DNA of 64,000 nucleotides from Venturia oleaginea (GCA_013176395.1 JABMLP010000012.1:124001-188000), one strand, 5' to 3'. Positions 35,125 to 46,214 are shown, counted from the stretch's first letter. Made by a program: numbers and translations. The notes: generated from the sequence alone by a model not told the origin.

Positions 35125-35509
35125 TGGTTACTGCAGATGGAGAGGATTTTGATTGGCGTTTGTAACGCGGCTTGATGCTAGACTTTTGTGTTGCTTGGAG
35201 ATTGTGCTAAACGGGGTGTGCTCTGAGAGCGTTATGTAGGAGGAAATTCCTAATGTATCTTTCGTATTGGATTTGAGTGTGCATTTCTTAGAGATTGATA
35301 GTTTTTTGTACATGTGTATCTGAAGGCTCAATAAATAGCTTCGGCTGTTTAGAATAGTGTTTACGGCAGTCCATTAGCTCCGAGGCGGACACAATTCGAA
35401 AATCAAAAACTGCATTCGTATGAAGATTAATGTCTCAGTTACAACCTCAATATTTATTTCATTATATTGCGATAATTGCGAGAGCTATACGAACGCTTAT
35501 TTCTTATTA
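35125..35509. other. Intergenic, no gene
   Basis: 3' flank of the glutaminase gene and AT-rich sequence up to the pogo-like cluster. Confidence 0.5.
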
Positions 35510-36631
35510 CAGTTCACAAGCGAGTGGGCCACCCAAGCGAGTGGGCCACCTCACAAACGTAAACCGCCTTCGTAACAACGTCGCGTAATGCCTCAACAAC
35601 ACGAAAAGCAGAAGATCTATAAAGAAGGACATATATTTCTTGCTATCTCAGATATCAATTCAAAGCAAATCCAAAGCGAAAGACGCGCTGCAGTAATATA
35701 TAGCGTACCTGGAACAACAGTACAACGCCGACGCGCCGGACAGCGCCCTCAACGCGAATGCGAGCCGAACTCGAAGCGATTGACAAAGCTAGAAGAGGAG
35801 GTGGTTATAAAGCGTATTCTTAACGAAAGCTTACGCGGCCTACCGCCGTCGAAGGCCTACGTACAAGATATGGCTAATAAACTACTAAGAGAGCGGGGCG
35901 GGAAGCCTGTTGGCAAGAACTGGGTTAACAACTTGGTAAAGCGTACGCCAGAGCTTACCACTCGATGGAGCCGTCCATACGATCGCCAGCGAGCTGCCTG
36001 CGAAGACCCGGCGGTTATTATACCCTGGTTCACACTTGTTCAGAGGATAGAGGCAGAGTACGGTATCATAGACGAGGATACCTACAATTTTGATGAATCT
36101 GGCTTCTTAATAGGCAAGATATCGTCTCAGCTAGTCGTTACAGGCCCAGGATCCTCTGCAAGTTCTATTGATGAGCAGGTCAGGCAGTTGAGTAAAGGCG
36201 CGCAGCAGATAGCACATGAAATGGTATTGATGCGCGAAGAAACAGCGCGCCTTCGAGACGCAATTGAGGCAGTTACAAAGCGTGAGAGTCGCAAAAGGAG
36301 ATATATACGGACTGAGCAGACCTTGACAGCTGGTGAAGTAACTGACTTAGTCACTATAAGGGAGGGTGGTAATCGTAACGATGGTGAGAAGCCTGCGAAG
36401 AGGGTACGTGGAGAGAGGCACTGCGGCCGTTGCGGCGAGACTGGGCATAACTCCCGCACTTGTGAGGTAGAAATAGAGAATATAGATGATAGCGAAGCTT
36501 CTAAATAATATTATTCTATTATATTTAATACTATAAATTGTTGTAGGGTTGCGTAGTATTTTTACGAAGGCGGTTTACGTTTGATGAGGTAGCCCACTCG
36601 CTTGGGTGGCTCACTCGCTTGTGAAGTACGT
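35510..36631 (+). mobile_element. Pogo-like element 1, internally deleted
   Basis: 1122 bp. Terminal inverted repeats of about 63 bp (35513-35575 versus 36562-36625) contain a twice-repeated AAGCGAGTGGGCCACC motif. The right end is ACGT followed by TA, the target dinucleotide of pogo/Tc1-mariner elements; the left end is slightly eroded. Carries one long ORF (next entry). At 36632-36649 only 18 bp separate it from element 2. Confidence 0.85.
35588..36508 (+). CDS. Catalytic-core-deleted pogo transposase with CCHC knuckle
   Basis: 306 residues, uninterrupted. N-terminal half: a psq-like helix-turn-helix and a CENP-B/Tc5-type DNA-binding region (KLEEEVVIKRIL, GKNWVNNLVKRTPEL), then the first strand of the DDE domain (EDTYNFDESGFLIG) up to QLVVTG. 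The rest of the DDE core is absent; the frame passes directly into a coiled coil (EQVRQLSKGAQQIAHEMVLM), a basic stretch and a C-terminal zinc knuckle CGRCGETGHNSRTC. Length is about half of an intact pogo/Fot1-type transposase. DNA binding could persist while cleavage should not. Whether it is expressed is unknown. Confidence 0.8.
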   Translation: MPQQHEKQKIYKEGHIFLAISDINSKQIQSERRAAVIYSVPGTTVQRRRAGQRPQRECEPNSKRLTKLEEEVVIKRILNESLRGLPPSKAYVQDMANKLLRERGGKPVGKNWVNNLVKRTPELTTRWSRPYDRQRAACEDPAVIIPWFTLVQRIEAEYGIIDEDTYNFDESGFLIGKISSQLVVTGPGSSASSIDEQVRQLSKGAQQIAHEMVLMREETARLRDAIEAVTKRESRKRRYIRTEQTLTAGEVTDLVTIREGGNRNDGEKPAKRVRGERHCGRCGETGHNSRTCEVEIENIDDSEASK

Positions 36632-36649
36632 TACATTATTATCCTATTA

Positions 36650-37711
36650 ACGTATTCCACCACCCGAACCGCCACACCACCCGCCACACACCCAACCCGC
36701 CAAAATATGCCAAGACTACCACTTAACCCATTATCTGATTATCTCTCAACAACACAACTCGTTATTACTTGAACACGAAGGGAGACTTCAGCTTGCCTTC
36801 CAAGCCCTCCAAGCCGGCCAATTCCGAAGCCAACGGGCTGCTGCGCGCGCCTTTAACGTTAAACACCAGAACCTCTCTGATCGCGCCCGAGGAGTCCCAT
36901 TTATCCTCGAAAAACTACCAAACGGTCGGAAACTTACCCTTACCGAGGAGCAAACGCTTATCCAATATATTCTCGACCTCAATTCGCGAGGATTTGCGCC
37001 CCGGCTGCGTAGGTGGCAGACATGGCGGATAAACTACTGGGTATACGCGGTGGAGAGCCAGTAGGCAAAAACTGGGCTGAGAGATTCGTAACGCGCTCAG
37101 ATGAGCTCATGGTAGCCTTCAATCTACGGCTACGTACCCCGCCAGAACCCCGTCTCCTAGAAACGCCGTGGCAGCCAAAGACTCCAAGCAATACTCATGA
37201 ATTTGGATTTCAATCCAAGCTCGTAAGCGAGTCTTTTACTCGGTCACCAGTTACTGCGTAGGCAGACTTTTCCCAGCTTGTTAAAGGCGCTGAATTGGTG
37301 CTCCACCAGAACGATCTACTTATTGCACGAAACCACGAGCTTGAAGAGCAATTGGCAGTAATGACGAAGCGAAAATCGCGTAAAAGAAAGCGGATCCAGC
37401 AAAGTGGTACTATGGAGTACTGGACTGCAGCAGCGCGGGTAGCTGCTGAGGCGTCTGTTGCGCCTCAGGGATCAAAGAATGCTCGTAGTAGTAGTGGTCA
37501 AGAAACAGCCCGACCAACTCAAAGGCGCTGTGGGAACTGCGGCGCGACTGGGCACAATGCGCGAACGTGTAAAAAGCATATCTTGATATCTTCTGAATCA
37601 GATAGTAGCACGACGGACTTGGAATCTATTGTTGATAGCGATACAATTGAAGAGTCGTAACATGAGTTGGTAGTGCCAAGGGAAAGTGGCCGGCTCGGTG
37701 GTGGAATACGT
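36650..37711 (+). mobile_element. Pogo-like element 2, degraded and internally deleted
   Basis: 1062 bp between TA-ACGTATTCCACCACC at the left and its inverted form GGTGGTGGAATACGT-TA at the right. Broken frames: 36769-37032, 37013-37261 (MADKLLGIRGGEPVGKNWAERF) and 37295-37660, the last ending in a zinc knuckle CGNCGATGHNARTC. The DDE core is missing here too, and the N-terminal part is shifted and rearranged. Confidence 0.75.
37295..37660 (+). pseudogene. C-terminal part of pogo-like transposase 2
   Basis: Coiled-coil segment (NDLLIARNHELEEQLAVM), a basic KRKSRKRKR tract and a CCHC knuckle followed by an acidic Ser-rich tail, the same order as in element 1. Upstream pieces of the DNA-binding region lie in other frames. 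Confidence 0.7.
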
Positions 37712-37835
37712 TATAACGTAATTCACTAGCGAGCGGCCACACCAACGAGCGGGCCACCGAATCGATCATCTCATCTTTGCAAGCTTACACCACCACAACG
37801 CCTTTATTAATCAAGACTATCTATTATACAGAAGA

Positions 37836-38258
37836 TTATCGATATTTAGGGCAATCGCTCGCAGCATGGTCAAAGCCCTTACATACAAAACAACTAGGTA
37901 AACCAAAGCAATTCCCTTGACTTGCACTACTTGATGACGAGGCTGTTGCAACAACTGTTTGCTGTATAGGAGCAACACTTGCCTGTATAGGCTGCTGTAC
38001 AGTATTCTCCATCAGGCCTTGTGCCTCTGCAACTGTAAGTTTTATTTTCTTTGAGATCTGCTTTTTTTTGACTGCTCTCTTCCTCTTTTGCCTCTCATTC
38101 GCTGCTCTCAATTTCTCATTCTCATCTGCCAACAGTCGCTTCAGTTGCTGTAACCCACTCCCGATCGCCTGGCTGTAATTGAGGTGGCTTGCCCCGTCGA
38201 TCTGAGGTAGTAACGACGCGTGAGGTGCTTGCAATACCCATTGCAAAGCCAGTCTCAT
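37836..38258 (-). pseudogene. Pogo-like transposase 3, coiled-coil and zinc-knuckle part
   Basis: Overlaps the end of the preceding frame in another register. From about 38160 it reads a coiled coil (LKRLLADENEKLRAANERQ), a basic KKKQISKK tract, a Gln/Ser-rich linker and a C-terminal knuckle CFVCKGFDHAASDC. The deletion junction lies near 38140-38170, where one short sequence can be read as DDE (WVTATEAT) in one frame and as the coiled coil in the other. Confidence 0.75.
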
Positions 38259-38754
38259 CGAAGTTATAGATATCCTCCTCTTGAATGCCGTATTTCTGAA
38301 TTGTATTACTCACAAGCCGAAACCAGGCTCCGATAAGCTCTGGATCTTCGCATTGAGCACGCTGATAATCGTACTTGCGATTGAATCTCGATTGCAGGGT
38401 AGGCTGTCGCTTGATGAACCTGGCAGACCAGTTGATACCGATTGAGGCTGAGGGACCGACGCGTTGTTGAAGCAGTAATTTCGCCGCATTCTGTACTGCA
38501 CAGACTCGAGCAGGATAGCCTCGATTATCCATTGAGATAATCCATTGAGTTAAGACTTCTTCCTCTGTGGGAGTAAGTTTGTGGCTGTTTGCGCGCGTTT
38601 CGACGCGTGCAACGCGTCCAGAGAGGCGATATTTGAGGGTACTGTATGGTACATTATAAGCTAATGCAGCTTGGCAAATAGTTGTGATTTGGCCTTTTTG
38701 ATAGGCTTGAAGAGCAAGAAGTAATCGGCCTTCTTGCTGGGCTTTAGAAGGCAT
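38122..38754 (-). CDS. Pogo-like transposase 3, DNA-binding part
   Basis: 210 residues: psq HTH (AALAYNVPYSTLKYRLSGR), CENP-B/Tc5-type domain (LTPTEEEVLTQWI, INWSARFIKRQP), and the first DDE block (EEDIYNFDETGFAMGI ... GDREWVTATEAT). Then the frame ends; the rest of the catalytic domain is deleted. Confidence 0.8.
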   Translation of the reverse strand: MPSKAQQEGRLLLALQAYQKGQITTICQAALAYNVPYSTLKYRLSGRVARVETRANSHKLTPTEEEVLTQWIISMDNRGYPARVCAVQNAAKLLLQQRVGPSASIGINWSARFIKRQPTLQSRFNRKYDYQRAQCEDPELIGAWFRLVSNTIQKYGIQEEDIYNFDETGFAMGIASTSRVVTTSDRRGKPPQLQPGDREWVTATEATVGR

Positions 38755-38841
38755 GAGGTGGTGGTGTAGAGGCTTGCAAAGATGAAATGATCGATTCGGT
38801 AGCCCGCTCGGTGGTGTGGCCCGCTCGCTAGTGAATTACGT

Positions 38842-40108
38842 TAGGTATTATTATATATATATTACCGTATTCAAATTCCCGTACGTATATTACGGTATAT
38901 ATTCTATGTTTACGGCAATACCTAAAAGCTATTACTACTAGGGTCCCTATCGGGCCGGGTTAATGAAACCAAAATCAACGTTATTCCCCCAAGTTGGGAA
39001 TCCTAATTTACTCCCACTTGTCGTAAGATGGCAGTTGGAACGCCTGGCGTGCGTATAACATCTTTCGATTTCACTTCAAGCTCGTCAAAGCTATTTTGGC
39101 TAGCCAACTCCTTCCTCAGCAAAGGTTCTCTCTTTCTCAACACGCCTGGAGGATTATGAGGATAGGCTTTGCATCATGATCGTAAACTTGGTTCGCAACA
39201 AATGCGACTCAGTGCGACTCAGTGCGACTCATTGAGGCACCAAATAGCTTCCCTCTTCATATCCGAAATTTTAGAAATCCCTATTCTTTTCAAGGCTATT
39301 ATTCGAGAGGGACGTCGATGACTAGCGGCCTATTCAGTTCTGAACGTCGCTAGAGATTCAGTGATGTTGGTCCCGAATTGGACGCCTACAACTAATATAA
39401 GTCGTTCGTCACCCAATACTCATTCTGCCTTCCCAAATACACTCGCTGACCTCATTACAGTCCCTTTAACCTTCGAGTCATTAAATCGCAACGAGGCCGG
39501 CGAATCTCTAATCCCTTCGATAACAACTTTGATTTGTACATTACACCAAATCTAGAATAAAAACGTTACGGAGTAACTTCTTTCGCAGAAAAATCGGTAA
39601 TGTCGACGCCAGGTTAAGGGACTTGAGAACTATCGAAAGGGCGATGACCTGATAATCTTTTCATTCTCACCCCATGAGCTCACAACGCGGCAGGACCTCA
39701 AGCTAGCCTCGCCTTCCTGTCGACCACAGTGCATGCCGCCACAACGAGGTCGGCAAATCTCGATGGTAATCTTGTTCCAAACATCAAGTTCGAATCTGAA
39801 TCGATATCAAAAACTTTTGCAAACGGTCAAAGATTTGTTCTCATTGATCTCGACTTGAGGGACTCGAAAACCACGGCAATGGCGAGGAGCTGTCGGCCTC
39901 GCCGTGGATACTCTTTCCACCAACAATCAATTCGCTCCTGCCCTCCCCAAATACACCTGCTGCTCAACCTCTCTCACTTCTCTTCCATATTTCAAATCCT
40001 TTCTCGTCCCAACGTCAACATCAATCCATGTACAGCAGCAGAGGCTTCACATTGAAACACCGCACATTTGTTATTGGTATCCATTATACATCTCGCACAC
40101 CCATCAAA
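38842..40108. other. Gene-free stretch with a short tandem repeat
   Basis: AT-rich 38850-38930. At 39203-39232 a 10-bp unit (RTGCGACTCA) repeats three times. Frames to 40027 show no domain. Confidence 0.45.
39203..39232 (+). repeat. 10-bp tandem repeat x3
   Basis: ATGCGACTC-AGTGCGACTC-AGTGCGACTC, followed by ATT. Confidence 0.8.
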
Positions 40109-42181
40109 ATGCCCTTAATCGATTCCCATTCCAATACCCGTATCCAGAGAATTCTCACAGAAGAACTCCTTCCCACTGCCGAACGCGATGCCAAAGATAA
40201 AGCCGTTGTAACGTCTGTTACCGAAGAGGAAAGGCGGAATTCTGCCAGCTCGGGCGAGTCCAGCAAGCACACCGATCCCAGTCGCCCAAGCCATACCGCT
40301 AGCGTTGTTACGGTCATCAGACATGGTTCTGCCACCACAGAATCTCTCAAAATTGGAGACGAATCAGCCAGAGATCAATCAGCCTCAGAGGCTTCCAGCA
40401 CTGAGACTAACGTAGGTGGAGTGGCCTTGCCAAGACAAAACAAGCACAATGGTCCACCACCTACTACCTCCGGTGAAAGCGGAACCCCTTCCAAGTTTTA
40501 CTCCTTTGGTGAGTCAGGCCTTACGTCGCCAAGCTCCAGCAGCGCTGTTGTCCCCCCAGTCTGTGCTCCCAGCAATTCTTGGTGGAGTATTGTCAAGTCG
40601 TATGTCCCTCAAATCGGCACGACAATTGATAGTACGTCGATATCCGATAGGCTTATGTTTCCTCAATATCTACAGGAGGATGGGTTTCTATGCTAACAGG
40701 ACGAACAGCAAACCCTTCGACAAGCACAGCAGGCCCTTCGATAAGCAACTTAGACGGACCGGCTGAGACTGCTGAGGAGGAGAATGACGACAATCACATC
40801 AGTGAAGGCTCTAGACTTGTCGCTAGCAGCACTGTTCATCGACCAGTTCCCCACAGCTGGGACAACTTGCGTCAACACTACCATTCCGTTCGTTCAACGG
40901 AATGTCGCCCCGGATGGATGGCTTTCTGTCTTGTTTTCTTAGTGGGTGCTGGATTCCTTCTGAAACATGTGGGGTGTGCTACTGACAACGAGAACCCGAG
41001 AGACCGCATGGCGAGGGACCACGCTCGTGATTTCAAATATGGCGATGGATGCCGCAAACAACTCGACCTATACCACATGATACCGTCATTACCTTACTGC
41101 CAAGATCGGAAAGAGTTTCTCGAGGCAATGGGTGGAGGCGAGAGATTTGGCTTGAATGCTCCTTATTTCCCCAGAGGTTGTTGTTCTGTTCGTTCTAGCC
41201 CACTTCAGCAACATGAAACTGATGTATTTTTAGGCTGCCATTACCAATGGTTCAACACGACTCGGATCTGCAAAATCGTTCAGCAGTTCGATGGGCTCGC
41301 GATCGTTGGCGATGCAAATGCGAAGGAGATCTTTGCTGGATTGAACACGTTGTTGAGGGAAGATTACGTGTGGGGCGCAAGTAAGCTTTGGGACATTCCC
41401 GATGCTCTTGCCCAGTACTGCAGCTGTGACGGGCAGTTCGACATTTTGTGCGAACGATACTTGGTGGAGAAGAGCATTGATGTGGCTGGTCATTGGTACG
41501 ACAGGAAGTACAATTTTGATAGTGAGTTATTCCTCGTACTTGGCGCACAAGTTGAATTGTTTTGCTAACTTGTGGTCTCAGTGCAACAGATTCCGATAGG
41601 GCTTGAGTCTAAGCCGTATTGGGGGCCTCAGGATGCCATCTCTAGTTACAAATGTGACTGTGAGTTCATCGTCTCCTTGATGACGAGAATGGGCAATTGC
41701 TAAATGTTTGTTCTAGTGACAAAGACACCGATATTCTACGAGCCAGTCAAATCGAAGGCCAATGGTTATATGAGATCACCTAGCCTGACACTTTCGGCTA
41801 TTCAACGAGGAATGCCTGGAGCTCAGCTTGAGAGGGTCCCGATCGTCCACGCTCTCGACAGTTTACATCACAAAACCTTCCCGCAATGGCTCATTCCGGT
41901 GTATTTGAAGGCATGGGCTGGGAAATTGTCTCGTCACCATCTGTGGGTCAACCCCGGCGCTAACGACGAGACTGCACGATCGGTCAAGAAAGCTGGTGGC
42001 GAGTCTTTGGCTACTTGGAATCTGACGGCCGACGCTACTCAGGTGAGAGAGGGTTGGTATGGACAGCGCGTTGGTCTTGTGCAGGCTATGATGGTGAGTT
42101 CTCTTCCCTTTCAGATGGTGTGAATGTAACTTACTGACGGTGGTATAGGTCTTGAATTGGTTGGACATGTTGGAGAATTGA
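40109..42181 (+). CDS. Type II membrane protein, SGNH/PC-esterase-like
   Basis: Six exons: 40109-40631, 40700-41176, 41234-41521, 41582-41659, 41717-42093, 42149-42181; 591 residues. The start MPLIDSHSN is preferred; an in-frame ATG at 40028 would add 27 residues. The N-terminal ~230 residues are Ser/Thr-rich and cytosolic. One transmembrane segment follows (MAFCLVFLVGAGFLLKHVG), then a lumenal Cys-containing domain. It includes IVGDANAKEIFAGLNTLLRED, which looks like the GDS-type block of SGNH/PC-esterase (PMR5/Cas1-like) proteins, and near the end WYGQRVGLVQAMMVLNWLDML, the usual position of the family's final helix. The GDS Ser is replaced by Ala (GDAN), so esterase or acyltransferase activity is doubtful. 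Golgi polysaccharide modification is a family-based guess. Confidence 0.72.
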
Positions 42182-42672
42182 TGACCATGGAAGCATGTCG
42201 ATGGGATGGATTCGTCGCGTTTATTGGTGGTTTATAGTTCATTTTTATTATACATGAAGGTGAGGCGGATATCTCATCTGTTTTGGACAGCTGTTTAGGC
42301 CTTGTGCTACTGTATACTTTTGGCGCGAGAGTAGTTGGAAAATTGTGACGAGGATAAAGCTGGCTTTACTTGAGGCGAGAGGGACGCAGGAAAAGGAGAT
42401 GAAGAGGAGAAGATGACAAAGCAAGATGTGGTCACGTGAGATGGTCTCGACGCGCTTTCCAAATCAAAACAAATGGACGCGCGACTTGCCGGATGAAGCT
42501 CTAGTCCGGAGCTTTCATGTGACCCGCACCCACAGTCGCCCCCTCCCACATTCCGCCCACTATTAACCACAACCATTGGCTCACGTCCCATTGAGGCCAC
42601 ACCATAGCCTTATTCGCCTCGCCTCGCTTCGCGCCGTTGCGCTCTATAAGCTTCACACACACGCGCCCACCA
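42182..42672. other. Intergenic region
   Basis: No gene seen. Contains a CACGTG-like GGTCACGTGAG at about 42430. Confidence 0.4.
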
Positions 42673-45600
42673 TGACCGCGCTACCAGACTTCTACGCGAG
42701 GTTCCGCGAAAAGGTCCTCCAGGTCCAAGACAATGGGACCAAAGGCGCTGAGTTTGTTGGCGCTGGTCTTTACGAGGCCGACAAATTCACCGCTGAGAAC
42801 ATTGACTCCATTGAAGGCACCGACTTTCTGTGGATAAAGTGCAGAGGGGTAAGCTCAGATCTGGTACATCTAGTCGAGTCTGAACCCGTACTGATTGACA
42901 CAGAACAAAATGGGCCCAATTGAAGAAGACGCTTCTCGCTGCGACTCACTACCGAGAACACCCGGATACTCTTCCCCCAGAAAATGCCCAGTTCATGGCC
43001 AATGGTCGCACCTACGAAGACACCGCGACTGTTGCGCAAATGGACACATACTGCGACGGCATCATAGTCTTCCAGCTAGATGAATCGCAGCCTGTTCGGC
43101 CCTCCCCCGTTCCGCAACCGCCCGAGACCGCGAGAGTCGTTCCTAGTTGCAGGTAGGCTGAGCCAGCATGCCACGCCCACACGGCCGCCGAGTTTGACTG
43201 GCAGTCAGTATGACAGGCACTCGCAACAAGGAGCGCCTTCACAGTATCCTTATGCTACGCCAGCTCGTTCTTCCGAGGAAATACTAGCGCAATCACAAGC
43301 TCGAGAACGAGGACGGAGCGCCAGCTCGCGTGGCACTCCATCAGCCAAGGGCATATCTTCTTCACAGTACAGCGCTAAAGCCGCCATTGACGAGATTCGA
43401 CTTGCGGAGAGCAATCGAAAAGCACTCGAAATGGCTGCGGCGAAGGCGAAATCCAAATCGAGGGAAAAGAATTTGGGATCTCATGGCACTCCTGCAAATA
43501 TTAAACTCGAATCTACTGCACCAAAAGCTAGTCCTGTGGCTCCTGAGTAAGCACCTCAAAGATCTCCGTCTCCCGTCCCGGATCGACTATTGACCGAATT
43601 CTTCGAGCCAACCAACTCGCAAAACGAAGAAGTTGAAGCACCAGTCGCATTCCAGGGCAAAAACTTGATTCAGAAGGTCGTCAATAGCGAGTCGCTAGAG
43701 CTTCTAGAGGATGCCGTCCAGATTGGTGGCCATATACTCGATTCCATGGAGCACCAGCTTGATGGATCGCGCAGCAAGGACGCCACGCACTGGCTAGGAC
43801 AAATTTCGAAACTGAAGCAACAGATGACGAGACCTTGGACGGTAGTGGGTGTTGTCGGAAACACTGGCGCTGGCAAGAGCAGCGTCATTAATGCATTTCT
43901 TGATGAGGAACGTCTTGTGCCTACATCCTGCATGCGTGCTTGCACCGCGGTAGTTACCGAAATCTCGTGGAACGAGAGTGATAAACCCTCTGAGAGATAT
44001 CGCGCTGAAATCGAGTTCATCACCCGAGACTCTTGGGAAAAGAACTTGAAGCATTGGTCTCGGACATGACTGACAGCAACGGCCAGTTGCTCAGAGATGC
44101 TACCGCGACCTCGGAATCAGATGCTGGCGTTGCGCTCCAGAAGATGAAGGCAGTCTATCCGCAAACAACCAAAGAAGATTTTGCTGATATGTCGCCGGCC
44201 AAGTTGGCTGACCATGGATCTGTCAAGAAAGTCATTGGTACCACCAAACATATCAAAAACAGCAATTCAGCCTCGTTCTATAAGCAGTTACAAGTGTACT
44301 TGGACTCCACGGAAGACAAGGAGAAAGAGAAGGATCCACTCAAGAGAAAAGAAAAGAGAAAGATGGAGTTCTGGCCTTTGATAAAGGTCGTGCGCATTTA
44401 CACTCGTTCCGACGCACTTTCCACTGGTGCTGTACTGGTCGATCTTCCTGGAGTACAAGACTCCAATGCCGCGGTCCGGTCGCCGAGTCCTACAAGAAAC
44501 AGTGCTCTGGTTTGTGGGTCGTCACTCCTATCAACAGGGCAGTGAATGACAAGGCTGCCAAGGATTTGATGGGAGATCAATTCAAGCGACAGATGAAGTT
44601 CGATGGAATGGTCTCGAATCTTACATTTATTTGCTCGAAGATTGACAACATATCTATTACCAAAGCTGCCGGATCTATCGGACTTGAGGACCAAATCTAG
44701 GAGGCTTCAGAGAAAAAGGATCAACTAGAGAGAGAAGGATGATCTAGCCAAGGAGATCAAGACGTATCAGGAAGAGAGTGAAGCTTGTCTGGAGCTACAG
44801 CCAGAATTGGATGAAAAGGTCGAGATATGGGAGACACTCAAGGTCGATCTGGAAGATGGCAAGCAGGTGCTTGCTCCACACGAGAAAAGGAAGAAGGACA
44901 AGAAAAAACCGACCACAAATAAGCGAAAACGAAAGTCTACGCAATCCAAGAGTCGGAAGCGAGTTAGTCGCGGTGACTCTGACGATGATTTTATTAACGA
45001 CGATGATGACGAGATCACCGAGTCCGAGAGCGAGAATGAGAACGACCAAGACTCTGAGAGCGACCAAGATGAGGACAGTGACGACGGCTATGGTGAGCCT
45101 TTGACAGCTGATCAAATCCAAACGAAGCTCGACGAGCTCAAGGCTGCTAAGAAACAAGCTGGGGAGGATGCGAAATCGGCGAAGACCAAGGCAACCGAGA
45201 CCCGAATGAAGGTTCGGCAGGTGAAAGAAGAGATAGCCGCCTTGGACTCAGAGATGAGCGCGGTGTGTATTGCCGGACGAAACGATTATTCCAAAGGAGG
45301 AATTCAGGAGGATTATGCCGCAGGGATCAGAGAGCTTGATCAAGAAGCCGCCGAGCAAGAGGACGAGGACGCATTCGACCCTGAGTGCAATTTCGGGACT
45401 ATGAAGAGCTGGCTCGATCTTTGCCAATTTTCTGCGTCAGCTCTAGAGCCTACCAAAAGTTGAGTGGGCGGTCGAAGAAAGACACCGCGACTCCCGGATT
45501 CACGTCAGTCGAGGAGACTGGCATGGTGCAATTGAAGGCTCACTGTAAGAAGCTGACTGAGACCGGCTGCGTAAATCACTGCAAGGTGTACTTGAACGGA

Positions 45601-46214
45601 CTGGGCTCCGTGTTGCTCTCCCTCAACATTTGGGGTTCGAATGATGGCACTGGTAAGAACATGAGCAAGGAGGAGAAGGAGAGGGAGAGGGAGAGGGAGA
45701 GGGAGAGGGAGAGGGAGAGGGAGAGGGAGAGAGGTATGGTCAAGAAACTTCTCAAAAATCTTGAAAATGCGATGAATAGGACGACCAAATTGTGCTCACA
45801 AAGAGTCAAGGATGCCTTGGTCGAGAATATTCAGCTGCATTATAGTTTGGCTCACTCGGAGGCTCAGAAGGTAGCACTTCCGACCGTACAAGGCTGGGGT
45901 GCGCATCGGGACGAAGGAGGCCTCGTTTGGGCGACTTATAAGGATGTCTGTCGACGTGATGGGGGGGCGTGGAAAGATCATGACTTCAACAAGGCACTCA
46001 CTGAACCCTTACAGAAAGTCCTAGCCAGCGGATGGGAAAAATGCTTTCAGCGTTACATTCCACGAGAAACCAAGGCGCTGGCAAACGATATAAAAAGACC
46101 GTCGAGACGGCCCATCAAGTAATCGTCAAACGTGCGACTGAGCGGCAGGGTCTAGGCATTGTTGGTGCTGACATGTTAGCCCAGAAGCTTGAGACCTGGC
46201 GTTGGTGGCTATAG
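42673..46214 (+). pseudogene. Decayed dynamin-like / SLIP-GC-type nuclear GTPase
   Basis: Protein-like sequence runs almost continuously for 3.5 kb but changes frame at least five times. The 5' part (42673-42850 plus 42906-43155, 57-bp-class intron GTAAGC...ACAG) has an unplaced domain (MTALPDFYARFREK...). After a Ser-rich linker comes TAA 43548-43550, then the GTPase: P-loop GNTGAGKSSV (43858-43887), TSCMRACTAVVTEI as switch region, and DLPGVQDSNAA as the G3-like motif. Shifts are visible near 43155, 44036, 44470 and 44720, with TAG at 44698-44700. A long acidic/basic coiled-coil region follows, then a GAGAGG expansion (45677-45734) and a helical C-terminus ending GADMLAQKLETWRWWL. The family in fungi has the same P-loop plus coiled-coil layout. 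Confidence 0.72.
45677..45734 (+). repeat. (GAGAGG)n microsatellite within the GTPase pseudogene
   Basis: About nine GAGAGG units, read as alternating Glu-Arg in the pseudogene's frame. Confidence 0.95.

Larger units (their letters stand above)
37716..38841 (-). mobile_element. Pogo-like element 3, internally deleted
   Basis: 1126 bp with ~68-bp terminal inverted repeats (ACGTAATTCACTAGCGAGCG...), flanked by TA on both sides. Its left TA directly abuts the right TA of element 2 (ACGT-TATA-ACGT). The ORFs run on the minus strand, opposite to elements 1 and 2. Confidence 0.88.

Noticed and set aside
35588..36508. Zinc knuckle as evidence of a gag gene
   Set aside because: The frame starts with psq and CENP-B/Tc5-type domains, and TIRs with TA flanks surround it, so it is a DNA transposon and not a gag.
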